DNA of 64,000 nucleotides. Source: Turritopsis dohrnii. Its lineage: Eukaryota; Cnidaria; Hydrozoa; Anthoathecata; Oceaniidae. Of the stretch, positions 1 through 12,828 are shown in pieces. The notes beneath the pieces are model-generated. The model had not been told where the DNA came from. It made no database searches and was given only the letters and a program-made list of their open reading frames with translations. Location of the stretch: assembly GCA_027922465.2 (NCBI GenBank), contig BQMF02000020.1, forward strand, positions 620,001 through 684,000, written 5' to 3'. The position numbers were made by a program, and so were the translations under genes. The first letter of the stretch is position 1. The number at the start of each line of letters is the position of its first letter.

Positions 1-3000
1 CTGTCTAACAATGAGTACGCCTTCAGTATGTTGAACAGACTGAGCTGGCCGGAGCCAAGTCTTGGGATGAAGTGAGCATGAGTTGGAAAAGTTCGACCTA
101 GCAAAAAATAATTAAACTCGTGAAATTCGTGCAGAAAATATATCAGAGGTTTAACGCCCGATATCCCAGACCCCTTACACTCCATTTCAGTTGAAAAGGT
201 GGAAAAAATTCTCACCCAAAAAGGAAGAGATAAAGCAGATGAGACACAATACCTAAGTCGATAAGTATAGCATGCTGATGTGTTGTGTTCTGTGTAAGTA
301 ATTTCCTATAAGATGTCTGTTTCCAATACTGTTCATCCGGTCTCTCCGGTATACGAATCGTGTATTGTTTAATTAGAAACTGCCAAATGTCACCCCGCCT
401 CATTCGAGGAACGCCACCTTTGACCGCCTCCAATAACACGTGGTCATCTACTTTCTCGTTATTACGGCGCGTCAGAAGTTCATCCCATATACTTGCTGAT
501 TCAGCAGAATATGTACACATATCTTCATAGGATAGCTTCTGACGTCGCAACTCAGTGGCAGATATATTTGCTAGGAAGAAAAAATCCGTGATATGTTAGC
601 TTGATGGACAGTGACCTAGGCAATAACGAACAGTTGCCCGGAAAAAAATAACTTCGCAAAGAAACATAAGAGACAGCTCACACTTCTCGCATACTTGAAA
701 AATTTTCATTCTTTCTTGGCATAAAACATCCACAGAAAGTAGATGTGTAAGAATGCTGAGCTACATAATAAGACTGTTAAAAGTTGAAAGTCGAAAAACA
801 ACAATAAATACCAGCTAGTTTTTTGTTTTCTTTTTCCATACGTATCAACAAGATCTGATTCATGATAGCGTTCCTCCATCTTTCACGCGCTCGTTGCTGC
901 GGATCAACCTGCTCTTCGAACTCTCTTGGAAGAGTAGCTGAAATAAAAGACAGACCCGTCCCACTGTCTAATCACGTCACGCTACGAAGTCCTTCCGTCA
1001 ATACAGAGACACGCTCCTCCTGATGATACATTTCAAGATAAAATCTACAACACACAAAACAATTGTAACAAACATGCTAAGTAAATGCACGGTTGACCAT
1101 ACATGGATGCAAACACAATCTGCTCGCATAATGAAATTACACGCCATTATTTAGATTGTAATAACAAACAAAAGAATCAAGAGTCAACATAAACACGTGA
1201 TAAAATGAACTCTTAACACTCATTTCCCCCGAAATCATGATCCGATAAAACGGAAACGGGTACGTGTACAATCCTGGTCATTCAAATGTTTATCATTTTA
1301 ATCGTTTTTTTTTGTTTTTTTTGCTTACAAAGGAAGTCATTATAAACTGTTCGCGGAAGAAAAGAAAAAATGTCATCATATCGAAAATTTAAACGGCAGC
1401 CGATTGAAATTTGATAAGAAATAAAACAACATCAAACCAAACCACGCAAAGTGTCGTTACAACACGCCTCACTTCCGAAGGGAAAATTGCGTTTAATTTA
1501 AATTGTAATGAGTGTGTCAGTGATTTGCAGCACAACTCAATATCATAGGTACAAACCAACAAAAGTAAATAAAGAAAGAAATGAAGACATTAATAGCACT
1601 GGTGATGAACAATGATACGCAAAACGTTAAAGACCAAACTTCAAATAAACAGCAACAAACTAAGCGCATGCGCAGTAAAATGAAGCACTGCACTTACTAT
1701 GAACAAACCTTTTGATGACATTTGCTTGGGAAAGAGAAGATTCTTTTAAGAAACGCTTCAAGAGTCGTTTCTTTCTGTCGGTAGAATTAAAACGCATCCT
1801 TGAGATCATAACCATCTCGATACTGACGTTACAAAAACACTACTGCTGTTTCACGTCCCAAACATGCACTCAAACATATAATCCCATAAACTTTTAATAT
1901 TAAAAAGAAAAAAACAATTTTCTTTCTTTATGTTTGCCAGTTAAAGTTCAAGCGTGGATAAATAATTATAGATTTCGTTTCCTTCTGTTTTCTGAGACGA
2001 GAAAGCGTTTCTCAAGTGAAAATAGCATCCGTTTGTTGACACAGAGATTTGTGCTAACTGAGAGATGACGTTATCGCTTTTTTTTTTACGCGAACTTCAC
2101 AGCAACAACATAAAAACCAGCGACGAGTATTCGTACATACAAGAGATCGTTCTACAACCAGTTCTCTTATTAGCTGTCTGGGGTCTATAAATTATGATAA
2201 CGATTACGACAATTAATCGCTAGTTAGTTTGAATCAATCTTCCGCTTTGTAACGACTTGTATTTCCCGTGAAGTTAATTGCATCGACTTCCCAAAGATGT
2301 GATTAATTTAACAACGTCTTCAGTAAACCTTATCTTTGTTAAAGAAATAATAAAAATCTCGCACTTAATACACCATATATAGTAGAGAATCAGGATGCCC
2401 TCAACACAACCTGGAGCAAGACAAATTTCCGTTCTCAAAACTCTTGATGAAGTCAAGAAACTTTCGATAAATAGATTCTCTTTCCTGATTGATGGCTTCT
2501 ATAACTAGTAATCCTTTTGAACGAATCGTCAATACACAAACATGATCAACAAAATGGGGCGTATTTACCAACCACATCCTTTTAACAAATTGTTATTTCA
2601 TTATGATGTCGTCAGAAATAACGTTAATTAAATCGTGATTAGAAATAAAAAAATATGACGTCACAAGAGAACAAACGAAAGAATAGACCAATCAGGTAGT
2701 AAAATTTATTCCATGTGCTCCGCTGTAATAACCAGTCAAACATCCTTTCTAGTCACTATCGAAAATTGAAACGCCATATGCCCTCTTGACACAATCTTAT
2801 ACGCCTCATTCTGCAACAGGAGAAAAAGTCCTCGACAATTATTCTGGTTTCCATCAGCTTACCATCACAGTTTAAACTCAACAAATAATGTTAGAACAAG
2901 CAAGACATCTATCCTCTGTTTCTTAGCAAAATTGTCAATAGTTAAGATCTACACAAGAAAACAACGGCAAAATTGTTCCTTCTTATCGGTCAACAATAAC

Positions 3001-6000
3001 TTCCGTTATTCATTCGAATCACCATGGCAACCGCCTACAGAAACTGGTTCAAAGCAATAATAGGATAAAGTTTATTTGATAAGCAGTTCACATGATTCAC
3101 ATCAGGCTACATGACTATTTCTAACAATTCCTTTCATCCTTCTATGTCATCAGAGGATGGCTTTTAAAAAATACATGATCATGATTCAATCAATTATTTC
3201 CTATGCGCAGTCATGTCGTTAAAGCCTTTGCTTATAGAGAACGATCGCTAGGGTGACTACAGCTCCATTATCACCAATAATAAAAGGATTTTATTAAAGA
3301 AGTAACGTGGCAACATGATAAACGAAAAAATAAAATTTAAAACGCATACACACCGATAGAAGAGGTTGAACTTTTTCTAGACGGTGTAACCACACTGTGA
3401 TAGATGGCCTAAAACAACGTTTACATCCATTAATAGAAAAATGCTAATGACTGAGAAAACAGCGAGTTGAACACAAAATATTTACCTGTCTCCAAGAAGC
3501 CCTCCTATTGAGCTTCTCCTTCCTCACCGGACTGACAACAGTGTTTTTACTTTCAGCGCCTTCGTTTTCAGAAATTGCTTCCTCTTTTTCCTCCTTACTT
3601 CCACTTCTGGAATCTTTACCACTTCCAAAAGAAAATTCCAGCTTTCGTGAAGCGAAGTCAGGTGTAGTGGGACAACTGCTAGAAGCCTCGTATGATCTAC
3701 TTCTTGGTTTTATTACTGAGTCGTCACTCTTCAATCGAAGTACATTCGGGTTAGATGGCTTTCCATTGATAGGCTGAAAATGAGTGATTTGTGTATGATT
3801 ATCCTTGAGTGATTTCTAATATGCAAACCCAGAACTGAATTAAGGTTTTAAGCAACATCACATGACTCACCTTTTTCATCGCTTGAAATGAACTTGTTAG
3901 GGACTTTTTTGCTTTTTCGAAAATTGTAGTTGATCTCGATCGATCTCTCTCTCCAACTTCTGGCAGTAAATGATTCTATTACAGAGTAGATCGGAATGTA
4001 AGAAAACAGACGTTCTTATTCATATTTTTATAAATCAAATACGTGAATGTCCTATGGAAAGAAAATTTTTGAGATTAAACGGAAGGTGTCAGGAATTGCC
4101 AAAATCACCCATTGTTAGATATAACTCGCCATTGTTTTCGCCAGTTTTTCTTGGGTTTTCCTCTCAAAAGATGAAACGAAATGTTCATTAGAGATGATAG
4201 AGGTGGCACCAGTTGTCAAAGAAAAAGAAATGAATGATTTTGTTTCATCATGTAAGTAAACCAGACAAATTAACTTGATTGAGAAATTAGAAAGAATAAA
4301 AAAGAATAAGATAGAACGAAAGAAATGAAAGGAATGATTAAAGTATTAATTATTCAATGTTGGTATTCAAAAAACACTGTCGGCAAAATTTTGCCGTCGT
4401 AATTTTGATTTACGGCAGCTTCACGCCGGCAAAAGCTGAATGCCGTCGTAAATTCAGAGGACTGCGTCCCCACTGGTAGCATATAACAATTAAAAAATAC
4501 TTTTCTTACCTGTAACTTCAGTGCATGTGTGTGCACTTTTTGTTGGTCATCTAAAAGCTTTCGAAGAACTTCAACAGTAATGTCAACTTTTTGTTCTTCA
4601 TTTTCAGGGCTTTCTTCCTGTCAAAATAAAGAGCACAGATACACAACTTTGCAAAACATGAATACAAAACCATGCAATGCTACAACTCTCATTAGTTGTA
4701 ACCGTTGGCAACAGCTAATAGGACAGCTATTATGAAGCACTATAAAACTGTATTCCAATTCATAATTCCTTTTAAATTTATTTCTGATGAGTCAAGAAAG
4801 ATAATATTGTCTAAAACAAATATGTAAAGGTCTTCTTTTAACCTACGTTAATTGCATTCGCAACATGCAGTTGGTCATAATCTGAAAGAGTATCAATGAA
4901 TTCCTGTAAAACCGTGCTTTGTTCATTCAGCACCACACCTGCAAACAACAACAAACATTTTAATGTATCCGTCAAACACAAAAAAATTGAAACATGAATA
5001 ATTTGCAAAGGATCAGAGATAGATGCGTTTTTTACCCTCTAACTTGGTACACAACTTATGCAGGCTCTGTATAGGACAATTGTCACATAAGGCCAAGTGT
5101 GCAGAAGCTTGCAATGCATTACTGAAAGCAACTCTCATAGCCTTCATAATTCCATCAACCTATTGATAAAAGATGAAACTTGAAACCAGAGGCAATTATT
5201 TCCAGTGATATTTACATACAGTCCTTACACAAGAATGAAAAACAAAATAAGTGTATTTCTGTACCTTGGTCTCTGATTCCCCTTGAAATATGTAGCATAC
5301 ATGATTACCACTTTCTCTGCAAATGAAACCAAAATGATCACTTCTGGACTCACCCTAATAGCAAAGAAAAAAAAATTTAACTGTATGATCGAAACTTGGA
5401 AAGTCCTTTTGATCAGCAGCTGAACAACAGTCATTTACTGATAGTAGATTTATAATTCCAATTTTGGTTAGTGCAATAGAAATTGATTCCACAATAATAA
5501 CTTTAAACAAGATGTATGCTCCTATTATATAAACACAACAGATTGCAGAACACCTTGGGAAAAGCTAACTTCATAACCAAAACATCAAGAAAGTGAGTAT
5601 GAGAAATCATGCTTAAAAATGAAACTATTTACCTTTGTACAAAATGATATATTCTTTATCTTTTTCTCTAGAAGCAATGTTTTTGAACCAACACTAAACA
5701 ACATCAAAGAAGTTTTTGAAATTGACAATGTGACTAATCGAGTTTGCACTTCATCTTGAATACTATTTAACGTAACAGAATCATCACTGGATACACCATT
5801 TGCAATTGTTGCAAATTCCTTTTGTTGACATGACAATTGCTCTTCCTTCAGTTTATCACGCGTATCACTATTGCAACTAGCGGATCTGTTACGCATTGTC
5901 AGCACACTAAGTTCATTAATCTTGTCTAAAGTAATCAACACAAAGATAACTTACAACGATTGCATACAACTCATATAACCATCAATATGGGGTAAAGAAA

Positions 6001-9000
6001 ATTTACATACCCTCATGACTACTTTTCCGCCTACTATTACTGTTGCTATGTTTTCTACGGTGGTTTTCAGTACTGTGCAATTTTTTGAGCTGAACAAGTA
6101 CGTCATCAATGAACTTCGGTGGAGCTTGCGGTTGTGAAATGGTCACTTTTCCAATGTAATACACAGAATCACGGAAAACGCCATCGGTAGAACTTGGCGA
6201 TAGTATAATCGCACCGGATGAAACACCACGGCGATGTGTGAGTCGAGATGGAGTCATGCTGAGAGAGGTTTTCTGTACATCATCATGTAAAATATCAACA
6301 TGTTTTTGAAAGTCCAAGACTTTTGTTTTTAAAGACTTTAAGAAGGCACTTTTCTAAATAGAATGAAATACAATGATGCTTAGTAAAATGCAAGAATTAC
6401 TGATTACCATTACATGTGTATATGATGACAAATAAAGGATAGTTGATAAATTTTATTTTATCACCTGCCTAAATTTTGCTTAAAAAAATGTTCATTAAGA
6501 ATATTAAAGAAAAAGTCGACACAGTCAAAGTCTTGCCTGTATTATGCAAATCCACTAACCTGTTCTTTCTCTGTAACAAACATAGAGTTTTCACCTGAGT
6601 AATCATCAAGGGAATATGTGTGAGAAAACACATTCTTTCCTAGGAATTTTATGTCCATCAGCAAAATTAGACAGGCAGTTTGCTACTCCAACAAAGAAAC
6701 CCAATGCTATGTAAACCAGTTTTTAAAAAGTTTAAGCTTTTATGATTATCTCTGATAATTTTTGCACATTATAGCCCATATTAATGTGATTTTTCAAGTC
6801 GCAAATAACATAAATCATTATTATACTGACTAAAGTACAGATTTATGAACTACAGCTCAACCATTTATATAAGTAATACTCTTTTAGACTGCTTTGAGCT
6901 TAAGAAGATATGGTTGATCTTTAAAGGAGAACGGAGGTCAAAAAGTTTTTTATGCATGAAACTTTGCCAAAACACATAAAAAACCATGAAATAATATTAA
7001 AACTTCCAAAAATGTATGAAAAATGCATAAAAAGAACTAATTTCTTCCTTAAAAACAGTCACTGCCATTTGCATTTGTGAAATAATGTCACATAGCGGAT
7101 GGAGATATTAGTGAATACTTTTGCTACTATTATTAGGCATGTTAACACAGCACATTAATTTTCAAGAATGATCTGCAGTGCCAAATAGACTAATCTATTA
7201 TGCTTTATGCAAATGAGAGTAGTTACCTTCAGTTGGAAAATATCTCAAAGGAAACATAAAAGCGTTCAACGAACAGAACTGAAATGACACAACGGGAAAC
7301 GCTTACAACAACAGCATTGCATGATGGTAGTTATATGGCAAGTTATGGAGAAAATTGAAGAAGGGGAACTGACAAATGTATTATCAAAAAATAACATGTG
7401 GATGACATTGGTGGCATAGCATGATAAAGTCACGAATCAATTCACTCACATGTGCACTGGAGTTATATTGTATAAAATGTACAAGTTGGTTACCAGTCTA
7501 TTTCTTATACAAATAAAGATATGCCAGTTAAAAATTGACCTGGAACTGTGTAAGGATCAAGAGCAGTGGAATGTCGAAATCATAATTTCTCTCTCCTCAT
7601 TTGTTAATTGTTATGACATTGAAGGCAAATTACCACAACACAGAGGATATATTACAATAGCTTTTTGTGAACAAGATGACTATGTTGAAGGACACAAACA
7701 GCCTGTTTTTTATGTAATCTTCATGAAATACAATAAAGTTCATTTCAGTACTTAAGATGTGTTGTGAATTATCGTTTTTACCAGACAATTTCTTTAATTT
7801 TATGCCATTGTTAACTTAAAGCCCTTAATCAGAACCAGGAAGCCAACTTCATGATCCAGTTACAACAAACAATAATCTATGATGTCACTGTTCACAAATA
7901 CTCCCAAAAAAATCATCCACTGATTTTCTTTTCAACAGGTGAGAACATCTGAACACATGCTTCTTATATCTGTTGCCTTCTATTTCTTTCTAATTTATTC
8001 TTATAATTGGTTTTTCAGCGAGATTTTCTAAAAGTGTCCTGTGTCAAAAATAGATAACAGTGTCTGACCTTAGCAGTGGCCTGACTGTCTGAAACAGTCA
8101 AAAATTGGTTCGGGCCACCAAAATTTTTGAAAACCGACTGGTAGCCTTGTGGTAGAGTGCTCGCTTCCTGTTCGGGAGGTCGCGGGTTCAATCCCTGACC
8201 GCGTCATGGCAGCGACTATAACAGTGTGAATCAATCCTCTCTGCTTAGCACTCAGCAAGAGAGTAGGAATGATGTCTAGGGTGGTTGTCTAGTTGAGCGG
8301 TTCCTGTCATTACAGCTTCTGTAGCCCAAATGGGGGCTTTAAATGCGCTAGGACCTCCTTCGCAGGACCCTCATTGATAACAGTACCTTACGGAACTGAA
8401 GAGGCTATCCTGGGTAAACATTCGTAAATAAATAAATAAATAAATAAATATGAATAAATAACCAGTGTTGTGGTGACCCGACTGGACAGCCGGAAAAAAA
8501 GTATATAAATTGTAAATATGATTTAAGAATTTCCATTACAAGAGATTTGAGTTTTATGTTTGTCTTTGCAATTTCAGCTATTTTTTTCTAATTTGTAAGC
8601 ATTTCTAAGTGTGTCCAAATGAAATTGCAGAGTGTTATTGAATATCAGGCCATTAAAATTTCCTGTTACCTTCGTAACGTGATATCGAGCACGTAAACAA
8701 CTTCGCAAAACAAAATATATCCGAACTAATGAATGAAGAAATCAATTCAACTATAAGCTGAAAGTGAGCTGGCTGAAATAATTTTTTATTTTGAATCTTT
8801 TTCTTCCAATTCAACTTCTTCTTTTGTTTGTATCATTTCATTCAATGAGTTCCATCAACGATGTTTTAGTTATTATTTTGAGCATAAGTTTCGTAAATTT
8901 CTGTTTAACCTCGGTTAAGCTTCCATTTCTCTGATTGTAAAGGGAGCGGAAACTAAGATGCTTTTTAACTTCATTGAATAACACAAAAACAGGTCCTACT

Positions 9001-11040
9001 GGTACCACTTATGTTTTCATATTCTTTCGTTAGGTGAACAAAATGAATTCATATAACGAAGGAAATTTCAAAATTACCTTAGCAACGGTGGCCATTCCCC
9101 CTAGCAACAGCAAATTGGTGAATAATCACTTAATATACCTAAGTTATCCTTCACTGTCAATTGAGCACAAAAACTAATATAATAAGTTGAGCATGTTTTT
9201 AAAGCGTATCTACATGCGCGATTAAAAGCGCGTCTTAACTAACTTTAGGAGTGCGCCTCATAATGACAAGACGGATAGAAAAAATCTATTGGTCAAAAAA
9301 ATGAATGAAAAAACGAGGAAGTTATTAATGTTGGGTTGTTATTTATATGCTCAAAAATCACAGAGAAGTTGATTTTAAAGACGTTTTAGAGAGTCTAGAT
9401 CCCAAAATTTTCTTTCTCACCCAACCATGGTGGGTGACATTTGGCAACAAAAATTCTCAATTCTGGTAATACGCGGTGTTTTATTAAGTTCTGGCTAAAG
9501 CCCTGTTATGGAATTCAAAATCAACTGCTTACAAAAGTTGATCGATGTAAAATCACAGACACAGTTTTTATGAACATTATTCACTATTTTCGAAAAAATA
9601 AATATTAACTGTTGTGTCACAGGACACAACCATAAAATTTTAAATAATTTTAAAACAATGAAGGAATAGGACAATAAACTCTTTGAAATTTATCTGTAGA
9701 ACATTTGAAGCACAATAACAATAGTATCAATATTGTATTACTATCATCATTATGTTTTTAGTCAAGAGATGAATGATCAGATAAACAAAAAATGTCCAGT
9801 TTGCATGGATGGATCTAAATTTTAAAAATAATTTTAGAGGATCTAATGAATTTTCATTTTGAATTTCCATTCAAAATTGCGAAGATAGAAATGAATTTAT
9901 TCATAAATTCTCACTCTGAAGAAGATAATGAAAACAAAACACAATAAGCAAACCAGCCTTTGAAGATGATCTACTATACTAGTGGAATTTGAGTTTAGCA
10001 GTCAACCAAAAGATTCTACTATTTTGATTTTGCATGTTTTTTCCTGATAAGTATTCAGAAAATAGGCAACAGAAACTAGAGAATCCAAAAATAAAATGGT
10101 GTCAAAAGTAGCAATGATGGAAGGATGATGTGGTGTGACAAAAACATGTTGTATACATGCAATTTGATTAGTGAAGAGGTGTAATTCAGTGAAATTCTGT
10201 CCACTATTTATATTTTAGGATGTTGCTTTGGTTGAGACGGTATAGTAGAAATTATCTGTAAAACTGAATTTAATTTTAGTACAAAAATCCATTTTTAAAT
10301 GTTACATAACATAGAATTTGGCTTATATAAATCTTCATTTAAAATTAGGTATATATTTGGTTTTCACAACAAAACTTTGTCAACCATTGTAAATTGTTTG
10401 TTTTGATAACATTCCTAATCTGCTTTGTACTGTAGTAGTTTCGTTCAGTATCAAGCACTTGTGTACATACTTAAGACATAATAATCCTTTTTAACAAATC
10501 TACATTTACATTTGGATGTTTTTGCAATAAACACACTGAGGTTTCTAAATTTCAAACAAATTCGTGGAATATGCCAAAATAGGTTAAAAACAACTTTTTC
10601 CAGAGATCCTGCCACCTTAAAGTGAAAATTACATGTAAAATAGCACTTACAATATCGTGATTGTCAAATTTGACCACATGTAATGAACAAAGGGATGCCT
10701 CATTCTTGTTTATGATAACAAATGCCATGTAATCATCAAGGCCACAGTTCTTCAAACGTGATAAACGATAGATGGAGACAAATGGGAACTCTGATATAGT
10801 AACAGCATCATGCAATGGATTCTTTAATTTCAGTGTTGTTGAAGAAATTTCTGCATTGGTGCATTTCAATGCAGCACATTTTCGTAGTATTTCTTTTGCC
10901 ACCCAATGCAAAACTGTAGGGATATATCGCCGATCAATATTTTGCGATCCATAATAGTTTACATTTCGAAATTCCTCTACATCTTTATTTTCTACATTTT
11001 CTTCAGCACCATCTACACTGATTAGGATCTGTGCTGACAT
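1..11040 (-). CDS. TBC1D4: TBC1D1/TBC1D4 (AS160)-like Rab GTPase-activating protein, partial (C-terminal part lies beyond the left edge)
   Basis: Rab-GAP of the AS160 family, which in vertebrates controls Rab-driven vesicle traffic (GLUT4) downstream of Akt/AMPK. Exons read on the minus strand with closing phases: 10651-11040 (ATG 11040; first PTB domain), 6560-6594 (mini-exon, likely), 6011-6353, 5633-5925, 5265-5354, 5036-5159, 4847-4938, 4510-4617, 3871-3975, 3486-3773, 3354-3408, 812-937, 253-570 and 97 to the edge. The second PTB spans 6353-5036 ([15 protein letters not shown], then [16 protein letters not shown]). A conserved AKKSLTSSF segment follows. Exons 3486-3773 and 3354-3408 give [13 protein letters not shown], the equivalent of the calmodulin-binding WRQ region, with basophilic kinase sites. 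The TBC domain begins at EKENKKLA and contains [13 protein letters not shown] and QQ-like [16 protein letters not shown]. At least one exon between 10651 and 6594 is unresolved; 7227-7278 fits by phase but not by similarity. Symbol is family level: one gene here may be pro-orthologous to both TBC1D1 and TBC1D4. Confidence 0.93.
938..3353. other. 2.4-kb intron of the TBC1D1/4-like gene
   Basis: Lies between the calmodulin-binding exon and the exon preceding the TBC domain. Very AT-rich with homopolymer runs (T-runs near 1308-1321 and 2079). I see no exon-like block, no snoRNA-like unit and no recognisable transposon in it. Short ORFs here lack coding character. Confidence 0.6.
4370..4468. repeat. 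Palindrome-rich insert sharing its end with a repeat at 60.65-60.73 kb
   Basis: Inside a TBC1D1/4 intron. Contains the perfect palindrome GGCAAAATTTTGCC and several GCCGTCGTAA-type inverted words. It ends with AAATTCAGAGGACTG, which is repeated exactly at about 60,713-60,727 in an RRM1 intron next to similarly GGC/GCCGAC-rich sequence. Probably two copies of one small dispersed element. Confidence 0.45.
6595..10650. other. Large 5' intron region of the TBC1D1/4-like gene
   Basis: About 4 kb separating the first PTB exon from the second PTB half. It holds the SINE at 8.13-8.46 kb. A minus-strand block at 7227-7278, flanked by tttcag and gtaact, has the right phases (0 in, 1 out) to join the flanking exons, but its protein does not resemble the expected PTB C-terminal helix. 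Nothing else is recognisable. Confidence 0.5.
8133..8461 (+). mobile_element. tRNA-derived SINE with (AAAT)n tail
   Basis: Plus-strand element, antisense to the host gene. The head carries pol III promoter-like boxes: an A-box region at about 8142-8159 (TAGCCTTGTGGTAGAGTG) and a B-box GGTTCAATCC at 8185-8194, at tRNA-like spacing. A non-tRNA body follows to about 8424, then an (AAATA)n-like tail to 8461. No cloverleaf supports a functional tRNA. The tail resembles LINE-type 3' ends, so mobilisation by a resident LINE is likely. Confidence 0.82.
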
Positions 11041-12317
11041 TTCCCAATAACTAATAATGTTCCTAATAATACAATTTCAGGCTTCTATACAACATAAAAC
11101 CTAAAAAATAATCAGTCTGCTTTCTAAGCCATTCAAAATTTCCATGCAACAACAGCCTAGTGAAAAAGAAATCTGAAAGGAGTATTTTAGCTTTTATACA
11201 AAGCCAGAAAATTAATCTCTGGTCTTCATGTAAATTATCTAGATTTTTTATGAAAGAGACAATAACACCAGGTTAACTTGAAGAACACTTCCTTTCCAGT
11301 TTAAGGGAGCCTTACAGTGTATCATCCAATTCACTGTGACAAAATACAATAGAAACTCCATTTGCAAGGTTATTATTTTACTGTGTGAAATCAGGGACAT
11401 TAGAAATTTATTTTACATTATAGAGTATTATAATTCTTCTACATCCATTATTACCAGTTTATATACATCATCTAAAAATCTTTTAACAATGGAATCATAA
11501 GCTTGGGAAATTTTTTAGCTTGAAAATATGGAAGGAAATCTTCTTCTCACCTGAACTTATGGCTTAGATAAAAACGATTTAAAAAATGGCTAAATCCACC
11601 AAAGTCACTTTAAGAATTGGGGAATTGCAAACCAGAAAATTGAAATGGGTGTATATATGGCTATACACCAAAACTGTTATTAGTTTACACATTAATTAAT
11701 AAAAGTCTTTGTATTGATTTCTGTTTTTCATAAATCAGCATAATTACCCGTTTAAGGAGTATATCACATCAAATATCATACCTTACATTGTCAAGTCAAT
11801 AAAATACATTATAAGAAAAATCTTCAAAAGGGAACAAACTTAAGAAAAGACTCTATTGCTGTTCATACAATTATCATTAGAGAGAGAGGTTATCAAGATA
11901 TCGAATCACACAAACAGAACAGAAAATAAAAAAACCTCTTTCTTTTCATGTTGATGTTTTAAGAAAGGTTAGTTGACATTACGATCCTTGAAACATCAAC
12001 TAAATGACATCATAGGATATTAAGATATTCTTCATAAAAAGCGGAAAGGCAATACGAAAATGCATTGCTATAAGAGTAAACAAACAAACCCAAACATTTC
12101 CAGATTTCCAAATTCATGGTTTGCTGATTATCCTCACGCGTGTCCACACCGAGATCAAATGGCAAACTAAAACAAACGGAACGTACCTAACCCAAAACGT
12201 ATATAATACTGGAATCTTGGTGGTGGTGTGTTGTAGTTGTTCTCTCTCCTCTCTCCTCTCTCGCGCTCACCACGAGTGTGCCGGGCGCCGCTCGCCGAGT
12301 GATTTAGAGTTGGCGGT
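11041..12317. other. Region upstream of the TBC1D1/4-like start codon
   Basis: 5' flank of the minus-strand gene, presumably holding its 5' UTR and promoter. A GC-richer, pyrimidine-rich patch lies at 12,240-12,312 (repeated TCTCTCC, then CGCC/CGAGTG words). I see no convincing gene. The ORF at 12,121 lacks any recognisable protein. Confidence 0.4.
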
Positions 12318-12828
12318 TTATTTATTTATTTATTTATTTATTCATTTATTTATTTTTTTATTTATTATTCTTTATTTAAAGTCGATACAAAAGTTCAGTA
12401 AATAAAAGTCCAATAAATCAAAAAAAAAGTTAGCCTAATGGCTAATTTAAATCGACCATCATAAAAACTTAAAAACACATTAAAAAATACTAGTGTAAGT
12501 AACCTAGTCTATATATGTATGTGGCACAGAGACGGCAGCTGCACTGTATATGTGGGATGATATCAAGTTCTCGTTGGAAAAGAGGTAAAGACGAAGCATT
12601 TCGACACGAGTTAGGAAGATTCTCCCATAACTTTACTGCAATGTAAGAAACAGTTTGCGAACCGTGCTTTGATGTACGAACTCTATGCCGTTTTAGGGGG
12701 TCAGACGTCCATAAATTATATATTGTGTCTTTAAATACGAAAACGTCATTCATGTAGGAGCATAGAAAGGAATTCAGGCCATGTTTGGTCTTAAAGACTT
12801 CCTTCAGTAATAACCTACAAAATGTTTC
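12318..12828 (-). mobile_element. Old LINE, 3' half fragment (reverse-transcriptase C-terminus, 3' UTR and tail)
   Basis: Minus-strand non-LTR retrotransposon remnant. The reading at about 12,850-12,490 gives the C-terminal RT-ORF signature of CR1/L2-type LINEs (KTKHGLN..MNDVFVFKDTIYNL, then VSYIAVKLWENLPNS). The (TTTA)n run at 12,318-12,370 is the reverse complement of a 3' TAAA tail. The element continues at 15,697-16,660, having been split by the plus-strand LINE. Frames are broken. Confidence 0.85.

Noticed and set aside
7450..7755. 101-codon plus-strand ORF in a TBC1D1/4 intron
   Set aside because: No recognisable family, no splice context, antisense to the gene.
8142..8200. Functional tRNA gene
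   Set aside because: A and B boxes are present but no cloverleaf. It is followed by a SINE body and (AAAT)n tail.
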